From: Streptomyces olivochromogenes
GTDB taxonomy: Bacteria > Actinomycetota > Actinomycetes > Streptomycetales > Streptomycetaceae
DNA: 64,000 nucleotides
Direction: 5' to 3'
NCBI RefSeq assembly: GCF_001514115.1
Contig: NZ_KQ948477.1
Location: 1 to 64,000 of the forward strand
The translations under genes were made by a program, and so were the position numbers. The notes beneath the pieces are model-generated. The model worked only from the letters and a program-made list of their open reading frames with translations. It did not search any database and was not told the DNA's origin. Below are positions 43,673 to 53,142 of this stretch, in pieces (positions within the stretch are counted from its first letter, which is position 1; each line of letters opens with the position of its first letter).

Positions 43673-45718
43673 ATGACTTTCGACGACGAGAACCTGCCGA
43701 TCCCCACGGACACGTCCTGGTGGCACGCTTCCGTGGCCTTCCCCGACCAGCAGGCGGACGCCGCCCAGGCCCTGGCGACCGCGCTGGCCGGGCGCCGCTT
43801 CCACTTCCTGCGCAAGGACGCCGGCGTGCGCCTACGCACCGAACTGCCCGCCACCGAACTGCTGGACCAGCTCGTCGCCGACCGCGTCGTCACCGGCTGG
43901 ACGGGCGGGATCTACGAGCCGGAAACGCACGCCTTCGGCGGCCCCGAAGGCATGGAGGTCGCGCACGACTTGTTCTGCGCCGACAGCCCAGCCGCGCTCA
44001 CCGAGACCGGCAACCCCGGCTCCCGTGAGCGCAGCGTGATGCTGCTGTCGGCCATGATCCGCGAGGCGGGACTGGACCCGTTCGAAGCCGGAGACGTATG
44101 GGCCCGGTGGGCCGCCCTGCGGCCCCCCGTTACCCCGCCCAAGGCGCCCGCGCTGGAGAGAGCCGTCTCCGCGATGCGGCGACTGATGAACGCGGACGCG
44201 GCCCTGCGTCCAGACGCGGAAGCGGGCTGGGTCGAGCGCGTCGCCGCGTTCGAGGACGCAGGCCGTCGCCTGCGCCAGCTCGCCGCCGACGGCCGACTGA
44301 TACGCGGGCTGAGGGGCGTCATCGCCCATCACGCGATCTTCGCGTTCAACCGCGCGGGCGTGCCCGCCGAGACGCAGGCCGCCACCGCGTGGCTCGGCCG
44401 TCACGTCGCCTTCTCCACCGGAGAAGGAGCTGACGTGTCTACCCGCAAGTCCGCCTCCGCGGACCCTAGCCTCCCTCGAATGGAGACCACTGTGACACCC
44501 GTAACCGACCCCAACGAGCTGCGCGAAGCCCTCGCCCAGCGGCTCGTCGACAGCGGCCACCTGCGCAGCCAGGCGGCCATCGACGCCTTCCGCACCACCG
44601 ACCGGCACGCCTTCCTGCCCGGCGTCGACCTGGACGCCGCGTACAAGGAGGACGCGGTCCCGATCAAGCACGACGAGCACGGGGAGATGATCTCCTGCAT
44701 CTCCGCGCCGTCCATCGTCGCCACCCAGCTCGAACAGCTCGGCGCCCAGCCCGGGCACAAGGTTCTGGAAGCCGGAGCCGCCACCGGCTACAACGCCGCC
44801 CTCCTGGGCAAGATCGTCTCCCCCGGCGGGCAGGTGTGGACCCTCGACGTCGACCAGGACCTCGTCGCCGGCGCGAGCAAGCACCTCGCCGAGGCCGGCG
44901 TCGACAACGCCACTGCGGTGATGGCCGACGGCGCGGCCGGGCTGCCCGAGCACGCCCCCTATGACCGGATCATCTTCACCGTCGGCGCCGGTGACGTACC
45001 CGTGAAGATCCTCGACCAGCTTGCCCCCAGCGGGCGCCTGGTCCTGCCGATGCGCATCCGCGGGAGCATCTCCCGGAGCTTCGCCTTCGAACGCGACGGG
45101 GACACGTGGAAGACCGTCTCCTGCGAGATGGCCACCTTCATCCCGCTGCGCAAGGGCGTCTGCGACGACGTGTACACCCTCGTGCCTATGGCCGGCGCGG
45201 GCAACGTGCGCCTGGAGACGTTCAGCGAGCAGGACGTCGACCGCGACGCGCTGCGCTCCGTCCTCGACCAGCATCAGACCAAGGTCTACACCGGGGTGAA
45301 GTTCCGGCAGGGATCGGCGTGGGAGTGGTTGTACCTGTACCTGGCCTGCGTGCTGCCCAACGGCCTGTCCCGACTGCCGGGCCAGCGCCCGGGCTTCACC
45401 CCGCACTTCGGCTGGGGCTCCATGGCCGCCCTCGACGGCGGGTCGCTCGCGTACCTGACCATCCGCGAGGGCGAGGACGAGAAGGGCCGGTATTGGGAGG
45501 TCGGCGTGATCGGCCACGGTGAGGGCGGCGCCGACCTCGCCGAGCGCGTCGTGAGCGAGATCCGCGCCTGGGACGCGAGCGGCGGCAACGGCGCCCCCGA
45601 ACCGGGCTTCCGGATGGCCGTCGCCGATTCGCGTGACCGGCTGACGGTGGACGACACTCGCTTCGTCGTCGACAAGCCCTACAGCCGACTCGTCGTCGAC
45701 TGGGCGCGCAAGGGCTGA
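43673..45718 (+). CDS. FxLD-system protein: LanB elimination domain fused to isoaspartyl-type methyltransferase
   Basis: This is a 681-residue two-enzyme fusion. Residues ~10-250 match the thiopeptide-type/SpaB C-terminal elimination domain (TSWWHASVAFPDQQADAAQA; FHFLRKDAGVRLRTELPATE; GWTGGIYEPETHAFGGPEGM). Residues ~280-480 are a PCMT-like methyltransferase with AFRTTDRHAFLPGVDLDAAY, the SAM loop VLEAGAATGYNAALLGKIVS, and YDRIIFTVGAGDVP. The last ~200 residues are an FxLD-specific extension. It should finish dehydration begun by the LanB protein and methylate an aspartate, probably driving isoaspartate or succinimide formation. AAGGAG precedes the ATG. Confidence 0.92.
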   Translation: MTFDDENLPIPTDTSWWHASVAFPDQQADAAQALATALAGRRFHFLRKDAGVRLRTELPATELLDQLVADRVVTGWTGGIYEPETHAFGGPEGMEVAHDLFCADSPAALTETGNPGSRERSVMLLSAMIREAGLDPFEAGDVWARWAALRPPVTPPKAPALERAVSAMRRLMNADAALRPDAEAGWVERVAAFEDAGRRLRQLAADGRLIRGLRGVIAHHAIFAFNRAGVPAETQAATAWLGRHVAFSTGEGADVSTRKSASADPSLPRMETTVTPVTDPNELREALAQRLVDSGHLRSQAAIDAFRTTDRHAFLPGVDLDAAYKEDAVPIKHDEHGEMISCISAPSIVATQLEQLGAQPGHKVLEAGAATGYNAALLGKIVSPGGQVWTLDVDQDLVAGASKHLAEAGVDNATAVMADGAAGLPEHAPYDRIIFTVGAGDVPVKILDQLAPSGRLVLPMRIRGSISRSFAFERDGDTWKTVSCEMATFIPLRKGVCDDVYTLVPMAGAGNVRLETFSEQDVDRDALRSVLDQHQTKVYTGVKFRQGSAWEWLYLYLACVLPNGLSRLPGQRPGFTPHFGWGSMAALDGGSLAYLTIREGEDEKGRYWEVGVIGHGEGGADLAERVVSEIRAWDASGGNGAPEPGFRMAVADSRDRLTVDDTRFVVDKPYSRLVVDWARKG

Positions 45719-45722
45719 GCCG

Positions 45723-46856
45723 ATGATCCCCGCGATAGCCAGCCGCATCCCCCTGGTCCGCCGCACCAAGGCGCCCGCGCTCCCGCTTCAGGAGCGCATC
45801 AACCACCTCACCGGGCTGACCATCGCGCCCGCAGGTGCGAGCCACCACGACCTGGTGGCCCGCGCCTGCGGGGTCCTCAACTACGCCGCGCTGATCGCCT
45901 CCGACGTCGGCCTGCCCGACCTGGCCGCCAGCCTGTGCTGGCGCCAGCACCAGGTCTTCGCCGACGCCGGACGCCTGAGCGGACCGATCGCTGTCATGTC
46001 GCTGATGCCGCTGGTCAACCTCTCCCGGCTACTGACCCGCGACGGCCAAGGCAAGGCCGCCTACGACCTGCTGGCCCGCCTCAATGACGCCGCGCGGAAA
46101 CGGGAGAAGACCGAGATCGACGGGCGCACCGTCGACCTGTCGGCCCTGACCGCTACGGATGAGGAGCACCGCAGGGTGTGCCAGGAGCTGTGGGTCACGC
46201 TGCTCGTGGACGGCGCCCGGGCTCTCGCCGGCATCGGCCGGTGGACCGACGCGGCCGAGGCCATGGCTCAGCACCGCGGCATCGGCAACCGGCTCCTCGA
46301 CGGCCGCCAGATCAAGATCATGGCCCTGATGGAACAGGGGCTGGACCAGCAGGCCCGCGACCTGATCGACACCACCCAGCCCACGGAGCCCTGGGAGAGA
46401 GCCATCGCCCTCCTCCTGCACGCCCACTGCCGACCCGCAAACACACCTGTCGTCGAAGCCGACCTCGACCACACCCTGCGCGAAGCCACCCTGCTCCTTG
46501 CCCACCCCGAACCGTCGACCGCCGCCTTCCAGACCCGGACGGGCCTATCAGCCCTCGAACTGGAGCCCGCCGGGCGGCACACCACCCCCATGCTCGACGC
46601 CCTCGTCGACGTCGCCCGACTCGACGCCTACGCCGCACGCGACGTACTGCACCATCCCGTTGCCGCATCCGCCTTGAGTACCGGCCCGACAGACGCTCTC
46701 AGCGCGGTGATCACAGCGGCGGGACTCGGAGCCGGCTCCCTGCCCGCGCATCACCATGAGGCTCTGACCGGCGCGGTCGCCCACGCCGAGACAGAGCTGG
46801 AATGGCTGCTCGAGGCCGAGCGCGATCTCAGCCAAGCGGGGAGCCAGCCAGGATGA
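45723..46856 (+). CDS. Unknown helical protein of the FxLD cluster
   Basis: This 377-residue soluble protein starts four bases after the methyltransferase stop. It is almost entirely helix-forming and resembles TPR-type repeats, e.g. YAALIASDVGLPDLAASLCW, GARALAGIGRWTDAAEAMAQ and LMEQGLDQQARDLIDTTQP. No catalytic motif is seen. Position suggests a function in maturation, scaffolding or regulation of the lanthipeptide. I have no family name for it. Confidence 0.75.
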   Translation: MIPAIASRIPLVRRTKAPALPLQERINHLTGLTIAPAGASHHDLVARACGVLNYAALIASDVGLPDLAASLCWRQHQVFADAGRLSGPIAVMSLMPLVNLSRLLTRDGQGKAAYDLLARLNDAARKREKTEIDGRTVDLSALTATDEEHRRVCQELWVTLLVDGARALAGIGRWTDAAEAMAQHRGIGNRLLDGRQIKIMALMEQGLDQQARDLIDTTQPTEPWERAIALLLHAHCRPANTPVVEADLDHTLREATLLLAHPEPSTAAFQTRTGLSALELEPAGRHTTPMLDALVDVARLDAYAARDVLHHPVAASALSTGPTDALSAVITAAGLGAGSLPAHHHEALTGAVAHAETELEWLLEAERDLSQAGSQPG

Positions 46857-47069
46857 CCTGCCGCATCACCTCACAGCACGGCGGCGTCGGCGTTTCGGCC
46901 ACTTCGGGCCCGGAGCCGCTCCCCACCAGACCAGGGATCCCGGACCCGCAGGGTCTCCTCGCACCGGAAATAGCGGGCTCCCAAGCACGACCGAATGACG
47001 TGTGTTCGAAATCGCTGCCGGGTCGTTGATCCTCACGACTCCGCCGCAGCGACCGTCCCAGGGGGAACG

Positions 47070-49010
47070 ATGACCTCGGCCATTACGCAGGATCAGCCGC
47101 CACGACCACCGAAGGGCACCTCGCAGGAAGACGAACCGCAGGGGGCCAGTGTTCGAGAGGAGGAATACCTCTACCGCGACGAGTCGCGGCTCCAGGCGGG
47201 GTCGCTGCTGACCTCCCGCACGATGGCGCGGCGCCTGCCCTCGCTCGTACGGCGCTCGGTGCAGATGGCCTGGCGGGTCGACCGCGGCGCGACCATCGGA
47301 CTGCTGGTGTGCCAGATCGGGACGGGTGTCCTCGCGGCTCTTGGCCTCCTGGCCGTCACGGGCACGATCACCGCGCTGATCTCCTCGGGCGACATCACCG
47401 AGCGGCTGTGGGACGCTGCCCCGCAGCTGGCCGTCATCGCCGCGGCCACCGGCCTGCGTTCGCTGCTGGGCATCACGGTTGTCTGGCTGACTGGCCGTCT
47501 GCGCCCGGTGCTCGGCCGGGCGGCGGAGCTGACGATGATCGAGGGGGCGCTCGGCGCGGAACTGGCCGCCAACAACAAGCCCGGCTACAACGACGCCTAC
47601 GACATCGCGGACCGCGGCGCCCAGGTCACCCCTGACCTGGTAGAGGAAGCTCAGGACGTGCTCGCGGCGACCGCGACGCTCACGGCCGGCGCGGCCGTCC
47701 TGACCGTCCTGCACCCGCTGCTCCTTCCCCTCCTCTTCCTCGCCTGCTTGCCGCAGGCCGCCGCCTACGTCCGTTCCGCACGCGTGATCTACCTCGCCAG
47801 CCTGGAGACCTCCGGGAGGCGCCGGATGCTGGGCAAGCTGCGCTGGCACATGGCCTACCAGGAGTCGAGCGAGGAGATGCGCGCCTGCCTGGCCGGCCCC
47901 TTCCTGATCGGCCGGTACCGGAAGCTGGCCGCCTCGGTCAACGCGGCTGAACGCAAGGCCGCGAACACGGGTGCCTGGATGGGGCTTGCCGGAGCTGTCG
48001 CCGGCGGGATCGCCTCGACCGCGGTGTGGGCGGCACTGCTGTGGCTCCTGGCCTCCGGCCAGATGAGCCTGGCGGCCGGGGGCGGCGCCGTCTTCGCCCT
48101 TCAGACGGCCACCGGCTCGGTGCGCGGCATCATCAACGGCGGGGCCCGCCTGGTGCGCACCGGCTGGTACGTGCAGGACTGGCAGAACTTCCTCGACAAC
48201 GCCCACGGTCAGGCCATGATCGACTCCCGCGGGACCGCGGCCCTGCCCGCGGTCCCGGAGCGCTTCGAGGTCCGTGACGTCACCTACCGCTACGACGGCG
48301 CCCCGAAGGACAGCCTGAGCGGCGTCTCCCTCCACGTGCGGCGCGGCGAGATCGTGGCGCTGGTCGGGGAGAACGGCTCCGGCAAAACGACCCTCTCCCG
48401 CCTGCTGTGCGGGCTGCTCCTGCCCACCGAAGGCGACGTGGCCTGGGACCACGTCTCCACGGCGGACCTGGATCCATGGGGGTCATGGGAGCACGTCGCC
48501 TTGGTCCCGCAGAAGTTCACCTACCTGCCGCTGACGATGCGCGACAACATCACCTTCGGGCAGGGCGACACCAGCGACGCGGCCCTGCTCGCCGCGTGCG
48601 AGGCGTCCGGCGCCGCGGAGATGCTGCCCAACCTCCGCTCCGGCCTGAACACCCTCCTGACCAGCGAGTGGTTCGGCGGGCAGCAGCTCTCCGGCGGGCA
48701 GTGGCAGCGACTGGTCCTCACCCGCGCCTTCCACCGGCAGGCGGCGCTCCTGGTGATGGATGAACCCACGGCCGCGCTCGACGCACGGGCGGAGCACCGG
48801 ATCTTCTCCGGCCTGCGCGAACTGGCCAAGGACCGCGCCGTCCTGCTGATCACGCATCGACTCACCAATGTGGCCGTCGCCGACCGGATCGTGGTCCTGG
48901 ACGAGGGGCGGATCGTGCAGGAGGGCACCTACGCCCAGCTCACCCGGGAGCCGGGTCTCTTCCAGTCCTTGTGGGAGTTGCAGCGCCGGATGAGCGGCGA
49001 CACTGCCTGA
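47070..49010 (+). CDS. ABC transporter, fused permease and ATPase
   Basis: This 646-residue half-transporter has an N-terminal membrane domain with about six helices (IGLLVCQIGTGVLAALGLLA; TLTAGAAVLTVLHPLLLPLL; GIASTAVWAALLWLLASGQM). The ATPase shows Walker A VGENGSGKTTLSRLL, signature LSGGQWQRL, Walker B AALLVMDEPTAALDA and H-loop LITHRLTN. Residues 1-50 are polar and may face the cytoplasm. No C39 peptidase domain is present, so it does not cleave the leader. It likely exports the lanthipeptide, or a product of the following operon, as a homodimer. ATG 47070 follows AGGGGG. Confidence 0.92.
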   Translation: MTSAITQDQPPRPPKGTSQEDEPQGASVREEEYLYRDESRLQAGSLLTSRTMARRLPSLVRRSVQMAWRVDRGATIGLLVCQIGTGVLAALGLLAVTGTITALISSGDITERLWDAAPQLAVIAAATGLRSLLGITVVWLTGRLRPVLGRAAELTMIEGALGAELAANNKPGYNDAYDIADRGAQVTPDLVEEAQDVLAATATLTAGAAVLTVLHPLLLPLLFLACLPQAAAYVRSARVIYLASLETSGRRRMLGKLRWHMAYQESSEEMRACLAGPFLIGRYRKLAASVNAAERKAANTGAWMGLAGAVAGGIASTAVWAALLWLLASGQMSLAAGGGAVFALQTATGSVRGIINGGARLVRTGWYVQDWQNFLDNAHGQAMIDSRGTAALPAVPERFEVRDVTYRYDGAPKDSLSGVSLHVRRGEIVALVGENGSGKTTLSRLLCGLLLPTEGDVAWDHVSTADLDPWGSWEHVALVPQKFTYLPLTMRDNITFGQGDTSDAALLAACEASGAAEMLPNLRSGLNTLLTSEWFGGQQLSGGQWQRLVLTRAFHRQAALLVMDEPTAALDARAEHRIFSGLRELAKDRAVLLITHRLTNVAVADRIVVLDEGRIVQEGTYAQLTREPGLFQSLWELQRRMSGDTA

Positions 49011-49070
49011 TCACCACTCCCGGTCCGCGCCGGACATGCGCCCGCCCACCATTCTGAAAGGCAGAGCCTC

Positions 49071-50210
49071 GTGACCTCTCCCGTTTCCCCTTCGGATCAC
49101 GTTGCACCGCAGGCTGCCTCGCGAGCAGCACAGTACTCCGCGTCCCGGCACGCGGTGTGGCTCGGCGCCGCCGCGATCGTCACCGACCAGGTCGGCCGCG
49201 TCCTGCTGGTCCACCCCACCTACCACCAGGACGACCGGTGGCTGCTGCCCGGAGGCGTCGTCGAACCCGGCGAGCATCCGTTGGACACCTGCCGACGCGA
49301 GATCACCGAGGAACTGGGCCTGGCGGACCTGCCTCTGTCGAGCGTGCTCGCCATCCACTCCCTCTCGCCGCACCACCCCGACATCAGGCCCGGCATGCCC
49401 TGCCCCGGAGAGATCCGGTACGTCTTCGACGGAGGAACTCTCACCGCCGACCAGCTCGCGGCGATCCGCCTGCCGTGCGACGAGCTGTCCGAGTTCGCCT
49501 TTCTCGAGACCCGGGACGCGGTGCAGCGGCTGCGCCCCGTGGACGGGCAGATCATGCTCGCCGCCTACCGCGCCCGGCTCGGGAACACCGCCACCGCCCA
49601 CCTCGCCGACGGCCGGCACATCCTCGACGTCCCGGCGCTGGACCGGCACAACGTCCACGTCCGCTACCGCCCCCTGTGGGACAGCCCCCTCAACCGCGGC
49701 CCCGTCCCCGAGCCGCTCCCCGTGCAGCAAGCCTGGGCGTGGTGCTTCGTTCCCGACGGCCGGGTCGTCCTCGTTGCCGACCCCGGTCCCCGGGGTGCGC
49801 TGCCGATGCTGCCCGGCGGCACCGTGGAGAAGACCGACGCGACGCCCGAGGGCACCCTCCACCGGGAAGCCGCCGAGGAAGCGCAGCTCACTCTGACCGA
49901 TCCGGTGCGACTGGGCTGGGTGCTGGATGAGACCGGCGAGGTCTACGGCGGGGTGGGGCCCAACGCCCGGCTCCGCCTGGCCGCCCGTGTCACCGGCATC
50001 GGGCCGGCGGCCGTCGACCCCGCCACCGGCCGCCCTTTCGCCCGCCTGCTCGCCACCCCCGCCCAGGCAGCCGCCCTGCTGGGATGGGGCCCGCCCGGAG
50101 CGCGGCAAGCCGGACTCGCTGCGGAGACAGCTCGGGAGCGCTGGGGCCTGCCTGTCGCTCCTCGCGCCGTGATCGAGGAAGTCCCCGCGGAGGGGATGCG
50201 GCTGAGCTGA
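49071..50210 (+). CDS. Tandem Nudix hydrolase (two domains)
   Basis: This 379-residue protein contains two Nudix folds. The first (~25-165) has a perfect Nudix box, GVVEPGEHPLDTCRREITEE followed by LGL. The second (~215-345) has a degenerate box (GGTVEKTDATPEGTLHREAA, then EEAQL), where spacing and the terminal Gly are altered. Nudix enzymes hydrolyse nucleoside diphosphates linked to another moiety. The second domain may be structural or substrate-binding. It starts with GTG 60 bp after the exporter gene and begins the long co-directional operon. Confidence 0.9.
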   Translation: MTSPVSPSDHVAPQAASRAAQYSASRHAVWLGAAAIVTDQVGRVLLVHPTYHQDDRWLLPGGVVEPGEHPLDTCRREITEELGLADLPLSSVLAIHSLSPHHPDIRPGMPCPGEIRYVFDGGTLTADQLAAIRLPCDELSEFAFLETRDAVQRLRPVDGQIMLAAYRARLGNTATAHLADGRHILDVPALDRHNVHVRYRPLWDSPLNRGPVPEPLPVQQAWAWCFVPDGRVVLVADPGPRGALPMLPGGTVEKTDATPEGTLHREAAEEAQLTLTDPVRLGWVLDETGEVYGGVGPNARLRLAARVTGIGPAAVDPATGRPFARLLATPAQAAALLGWGPPGARQAGLAAETARERWGLPVAPRAVIEEVPAEGMRLS

Positions 50211-50266
50211 CACGAACGACCACCCCGCCTGGACTCGTCCCGCACCGCTCCCTCTGAGGTACACCT

Positions 50267-51748
50267 ATGCCGTTGTCGCACGACCACATCCGCACCACCG
50301 TCGAGACCTACCTCGCCCGCCACCCTCACGAGCGAGTACAGCTCGGCGGCCTCCTGGACGCCCTCGACCGGCCCACCGACATCGCCGGCCGCTCCACCTT
50401 CACCGGACACGTCACCTGCGGCGCGATCGTCGTCGACCCGCTCAGCCGCGTCCTGCACGTGCTGCACGTCGCGAGCGGGAAGGTCCTCGCTCCAGGCGGA
50501 CACGCCGAGCCCGAAGACGAGTCCCTGGCAGGGGCGGCTCTGCGGGAGCTGCACGAGGAGACCGGGATCCCACCCCAGGCCGTGGCACCGTGGTCCGGCT
50601 ACGAGACCGTGCCGTTCGACATCGACATCCACGACGTCGACGCCCACCCGGGCAAAGGCGAACCCGGCCACCAGCATTTCGACCTCCGCTTCCTCTTCCG
50701 TCTGCAGACCGCGACAGAGGTGCCGGTGGTGCTGCAGGAGGAAGAAGTCGCTGGCATCGAGTGGCGGCCCGTGGACAGGGTGACCTCCCCCTCCCTGCGC
50801 GAGAAGCTGCTCAAGCTCGCGCCCGAAGCCGAGCCGGAGACCGCCAACGCCTCCGCACTGATCTACAACGACCGCGGCGAGTACCTGCTTCACCTGCGCG
50901 ACTACTTCCCCGGCGAGATCTGGGAGCCGGGCATGTGGTCCCTGCTGGGCGGCGGCCGAGAGCCCCAGGACGCCACCCTGGAACACACCGTGCGACGCGA
51001 ACTAGCTGAGGAAGCCGGCCTCGACCTCGGCGACCTGACCCCGTTCGGCACCGAGTACGCCTCCGACAACGCCGACGCGACCGTGCCCATCGCCACCTAC
51101 GCCGGCCGCTGGAACGGGGATCCCCGCGACCTCCGCCTGACGGAAGGGGTGATGCTGGCCTGGTTCGCCCCAGACGACCTCCACCGCCTGCGTATCGCGG
51201 ACACCACCAGCGACCTCGTGCGGCGCCACGCTGCCAGTCTCCCGGCCAGCACCGCGCCGCAGAGCGGGCTCGCGCTGCAGGAGGAGCACCGAGCTTCGCC
51301 GCATGGCACGGTCCTCAACGTCATCGGCGTCCACCTCTACCTGGAGCGCCCCGACGGGACGGTGCTGCTCGGGCTGCGCCACCCCGACTCCACGTTCGCG
51401 CCGTCCACCTGGCACGTCCTGGCCGGCCACTGCGAGCAGGAGAACGCCATCACCTGCCTGATCAGGGAGGCGCGGGAGGAAGCCGGCCTGTACATCGAGC
51501 GCCAGGATGTCGAACTTGTCCACGTCGTCCACCACATCGACAAGGCCGGGGACCGGCCTCGCATGGGCCTGTTCTTCCGCGCCCGCGCCTGGAGCGGCGA
51601 GCCGGAACTGCTCGAGCCGGACAAGTGCACCCAGTGGAGATTCTGGGATCCCGCCGCCCTCCCCGACGACCTCGTCCCCTACACCCGGGTGGCCATCGGA
51701 AAGATTCAGAACGGGGAGCTGTACAGCGAGACGGGCTGGCCCGCATGA
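50267..51748 (+). CDS. Triple Nudix hydrolase
   Basis: This 493-residue protein has three Nudix domains in series. Box 1 is GGHAEPEDESLAGAALRELH with EETGI (~residues 75-100), box 2 is GGGREPQDATLEHTVRRELA with EEAGL (~225-250), and box 3 is AGHCEQENAITCLIREAREE with AGL (~387-410). All retain the REUXEEXGU core of metal-binding glutamates, with one-residue spacing differences. Each could act on a different X-linked nucleotide, or two may be regulatory. Its stop overlaps the next ATG (ATGA), coupling it to the kinase-VanX gene. Confidence 0.9.
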   Translation: MPLSHDHIRTTVETYLARHPHERVQLGGLLDALDRPTDIAGRSTFTGHVTCGAIVVDPLSRVLHVLHVASGKVLAPGGHAEPEDESLAGAALRELHEETGIPPQAVAPWSGYETVPFDIDIHDVDAHPGKGEPGHQHFDLRFLFRLQTATEVPVVLQEEEVAGIEWRPVDRVTSPSLREKLLKLAPEAEPETANASALIYNDRGEYLLHLRDYFPGEIWEPGMWSLLGGGREPQDATLEHTVRRELAEEAGLDLGDLTPFGTEYASDNADATVPIATYAGRWNGDPRDLRLTEGVMLAWFAPDDLHRLRIADTTSDLVRRHAASLPASTAPQSGLALQEEHRASPHGTVLNVIGVHLYLERPDGTVLLGLRHPDSTFAPSTWHVLAGHCEQENAITCLIREAREEAGLYIERQDVELVHVVHHIDKAGDRPRMGLFFRARAWSGEPELLEPDKCTQWRFWDPAALPDDLVPYTRVAIGKIQNGELYSETGWPA

Positions 51749-53013
51749 CCGGCACACCGAGCGGCGCACACCGTCGCGTGTCCACTGCAACTGCGGCCGG
51801 CCGTGAGAACACCCGCCTCGTGGTGATCCGCGGCAACTCGGCGTCAGGCAAGTCAAGCGTGGCCCAGGGCCTGCGAGATCACTACGGCCGCGGTATCGCG
51901 ATCGTGGGCCAGGACGTGATCCGCCGGAACGTGCTCAGGGAACACGACACCGCGCGCGGCGCCAACATCGCCCTGCTGGGCAGGATCGCACGCGAAGCAC
52001 TGAACGCCGGCTTTCACGTAGTGCTCGAAGGGATCCTGTACGCCGACCGCTACAGCCACATGATCACGTCTCTGGTACGGGACCACCGCGGCGTCTCCAG
52101 CTGCTACTACCTGGACGTGCCGCTGGAAACGACGTTGGTCCGCCATGCGTCGAAGGCGGATGCCGCGTACCTGGCGCAAGTCACCGACAACCACCTCACC
52201 TCCTGGTACCGCGAGCTGGATCTGCTTCCCGGCCATCTGGAGACCGTGATCCCGGCCGACAGCACGCTGCAGGACACCGTCGCGCGAATCCTGCGCGAAA
52301 CCGACCTGGCCTCTGCCTCCACCATCCCGCCACCGCAGTGCAAGCCGTCGCAGGGAGAAGCGATGAACCCTCTGGTGTTGATGTCCGATCCGCGGGTCGC
52401 CGCGATCCCGGTGCGCGAGTGCGGGGAACCGCTCGTCGACGTGCGTGACCACGACTTCCGCGTCGATCCCCGCAAGCAAGATCCGCTGGGCGCGTTCGCC
52501 CACGTCCGCGAGGGCGTCCTGGCCCGGCTGGAGCACGCCCGCTCGCTCCTGCCCGTCGGCACCGACCTGCTGTTCATCGAGGGCTACCGGCCGCTGGCCC
52601 TCCAGCAGCGCTATTTCACCGAGTACCGGCACGAGCTGTCCGCCGCTCAACCCGGCTGGACGGCTGAGCAGCTGCACCAGGCCGCCAGCCGGTACGTGTC
52701 TCCGCCGGAGATCGCGCCCCACTCTGCTGGTGCGGCCGTGGATGTAACCCTCGTCGACCAGGACGGCCACGAACTCGATCTCGGCACGCGCGTCAATGCC
52801 TCCCCCGAGGAGAGCGACGGTGCCTGCTTCACTCACGCCCCGAACCTCAGTGATCGTGCACGCCACCACCGCACGCTGCTGCTCAACGCCATGGAGAGCG
52901 CAGGTTTCACGAACTATGGGACCGAGTTCTGGCACTTCTCGGTAGCGGACCGGTACGACGCGCTGATGCGGCAGGAGCCGCACGCGCGCTACGGACCGAT
53001 CGAACTGCCCTAG
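51745..53013 (+). CDS. P-loop kinase fused to VanX-type D-Ala-D-Ala dipeptidase
   Basis: This 422-residue protein joins two enzymes. Residues ~24-200 form an AAA_33/chloramphenicol-phosphotransferase-like kinase with Walker A GNSASGKSS (K36). Residues ~207-422 are a peptidase-M15D domain of VanX length. R282 in GYRPL, zinc ligands H326 and D333 in APHSAGAAVDVTL, and E394 and H397 in TEFWHFS are all conserved. VanX cleaves D-Ala-D-Ala; here the real dipeptide or ester may differ. An internal ATG at 52363, with GGGAG five bases upstream, could also yield the dipeptidase alone. Confidence 0.88.
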   Translation: MTGTPSGAHRRVSTATAAGRENTRLVVIRGNSASGKSSVAQGLRDHYGRGIAIVGQDVIRRNVLREHDTARGANIALLGRIAREALNAGFHVVLEGILYADRYSHMITSLVRDHRGVSSCYYLDVPLETTLVRHASKADAAYLAQVTDNHLTSWYRELDLLPGHLETVIPADSTLQDTVARILRETDLASASTIPPPQCKPSQGEAMNPLVLMSDPRVAAIPVRECGEPLVDVRDHDFRVDPRKQDPLGAFAHVREGVLARLEHARSLLPVGTDLLFIEGYRPLALQQRYFTEYRHELSAAQPGWTAEQLHQAASRYVSPPEIAPHSAGAAVDVTLVDQDGHELDLGTRVNASPEESDGACFTHAPNLSDRARHHRTLLLNAMESAGFTNYGTEFWHFSVADRYDALMRQEPHARYGPIELP

Positions 53014-53142
53014 CGCGCCAGCTGCCTCGTCCACTTCCTTGCCCCCACGCCGATCCGGAAACACAGGAGCGCGGCCACCGCCTCCTGGCCCGGTCGCGAT
53101 CCCAAGACCGCAACGGACGGAACACATCGAACGGAGGCACGT

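Noticed and set aside
43832..45769. 645-codon minus-strand frame
   Set aside because: It is antisense to the elimination/methyltransferase fusion, has no family resemblance and shows typical high-GC shadow composition.
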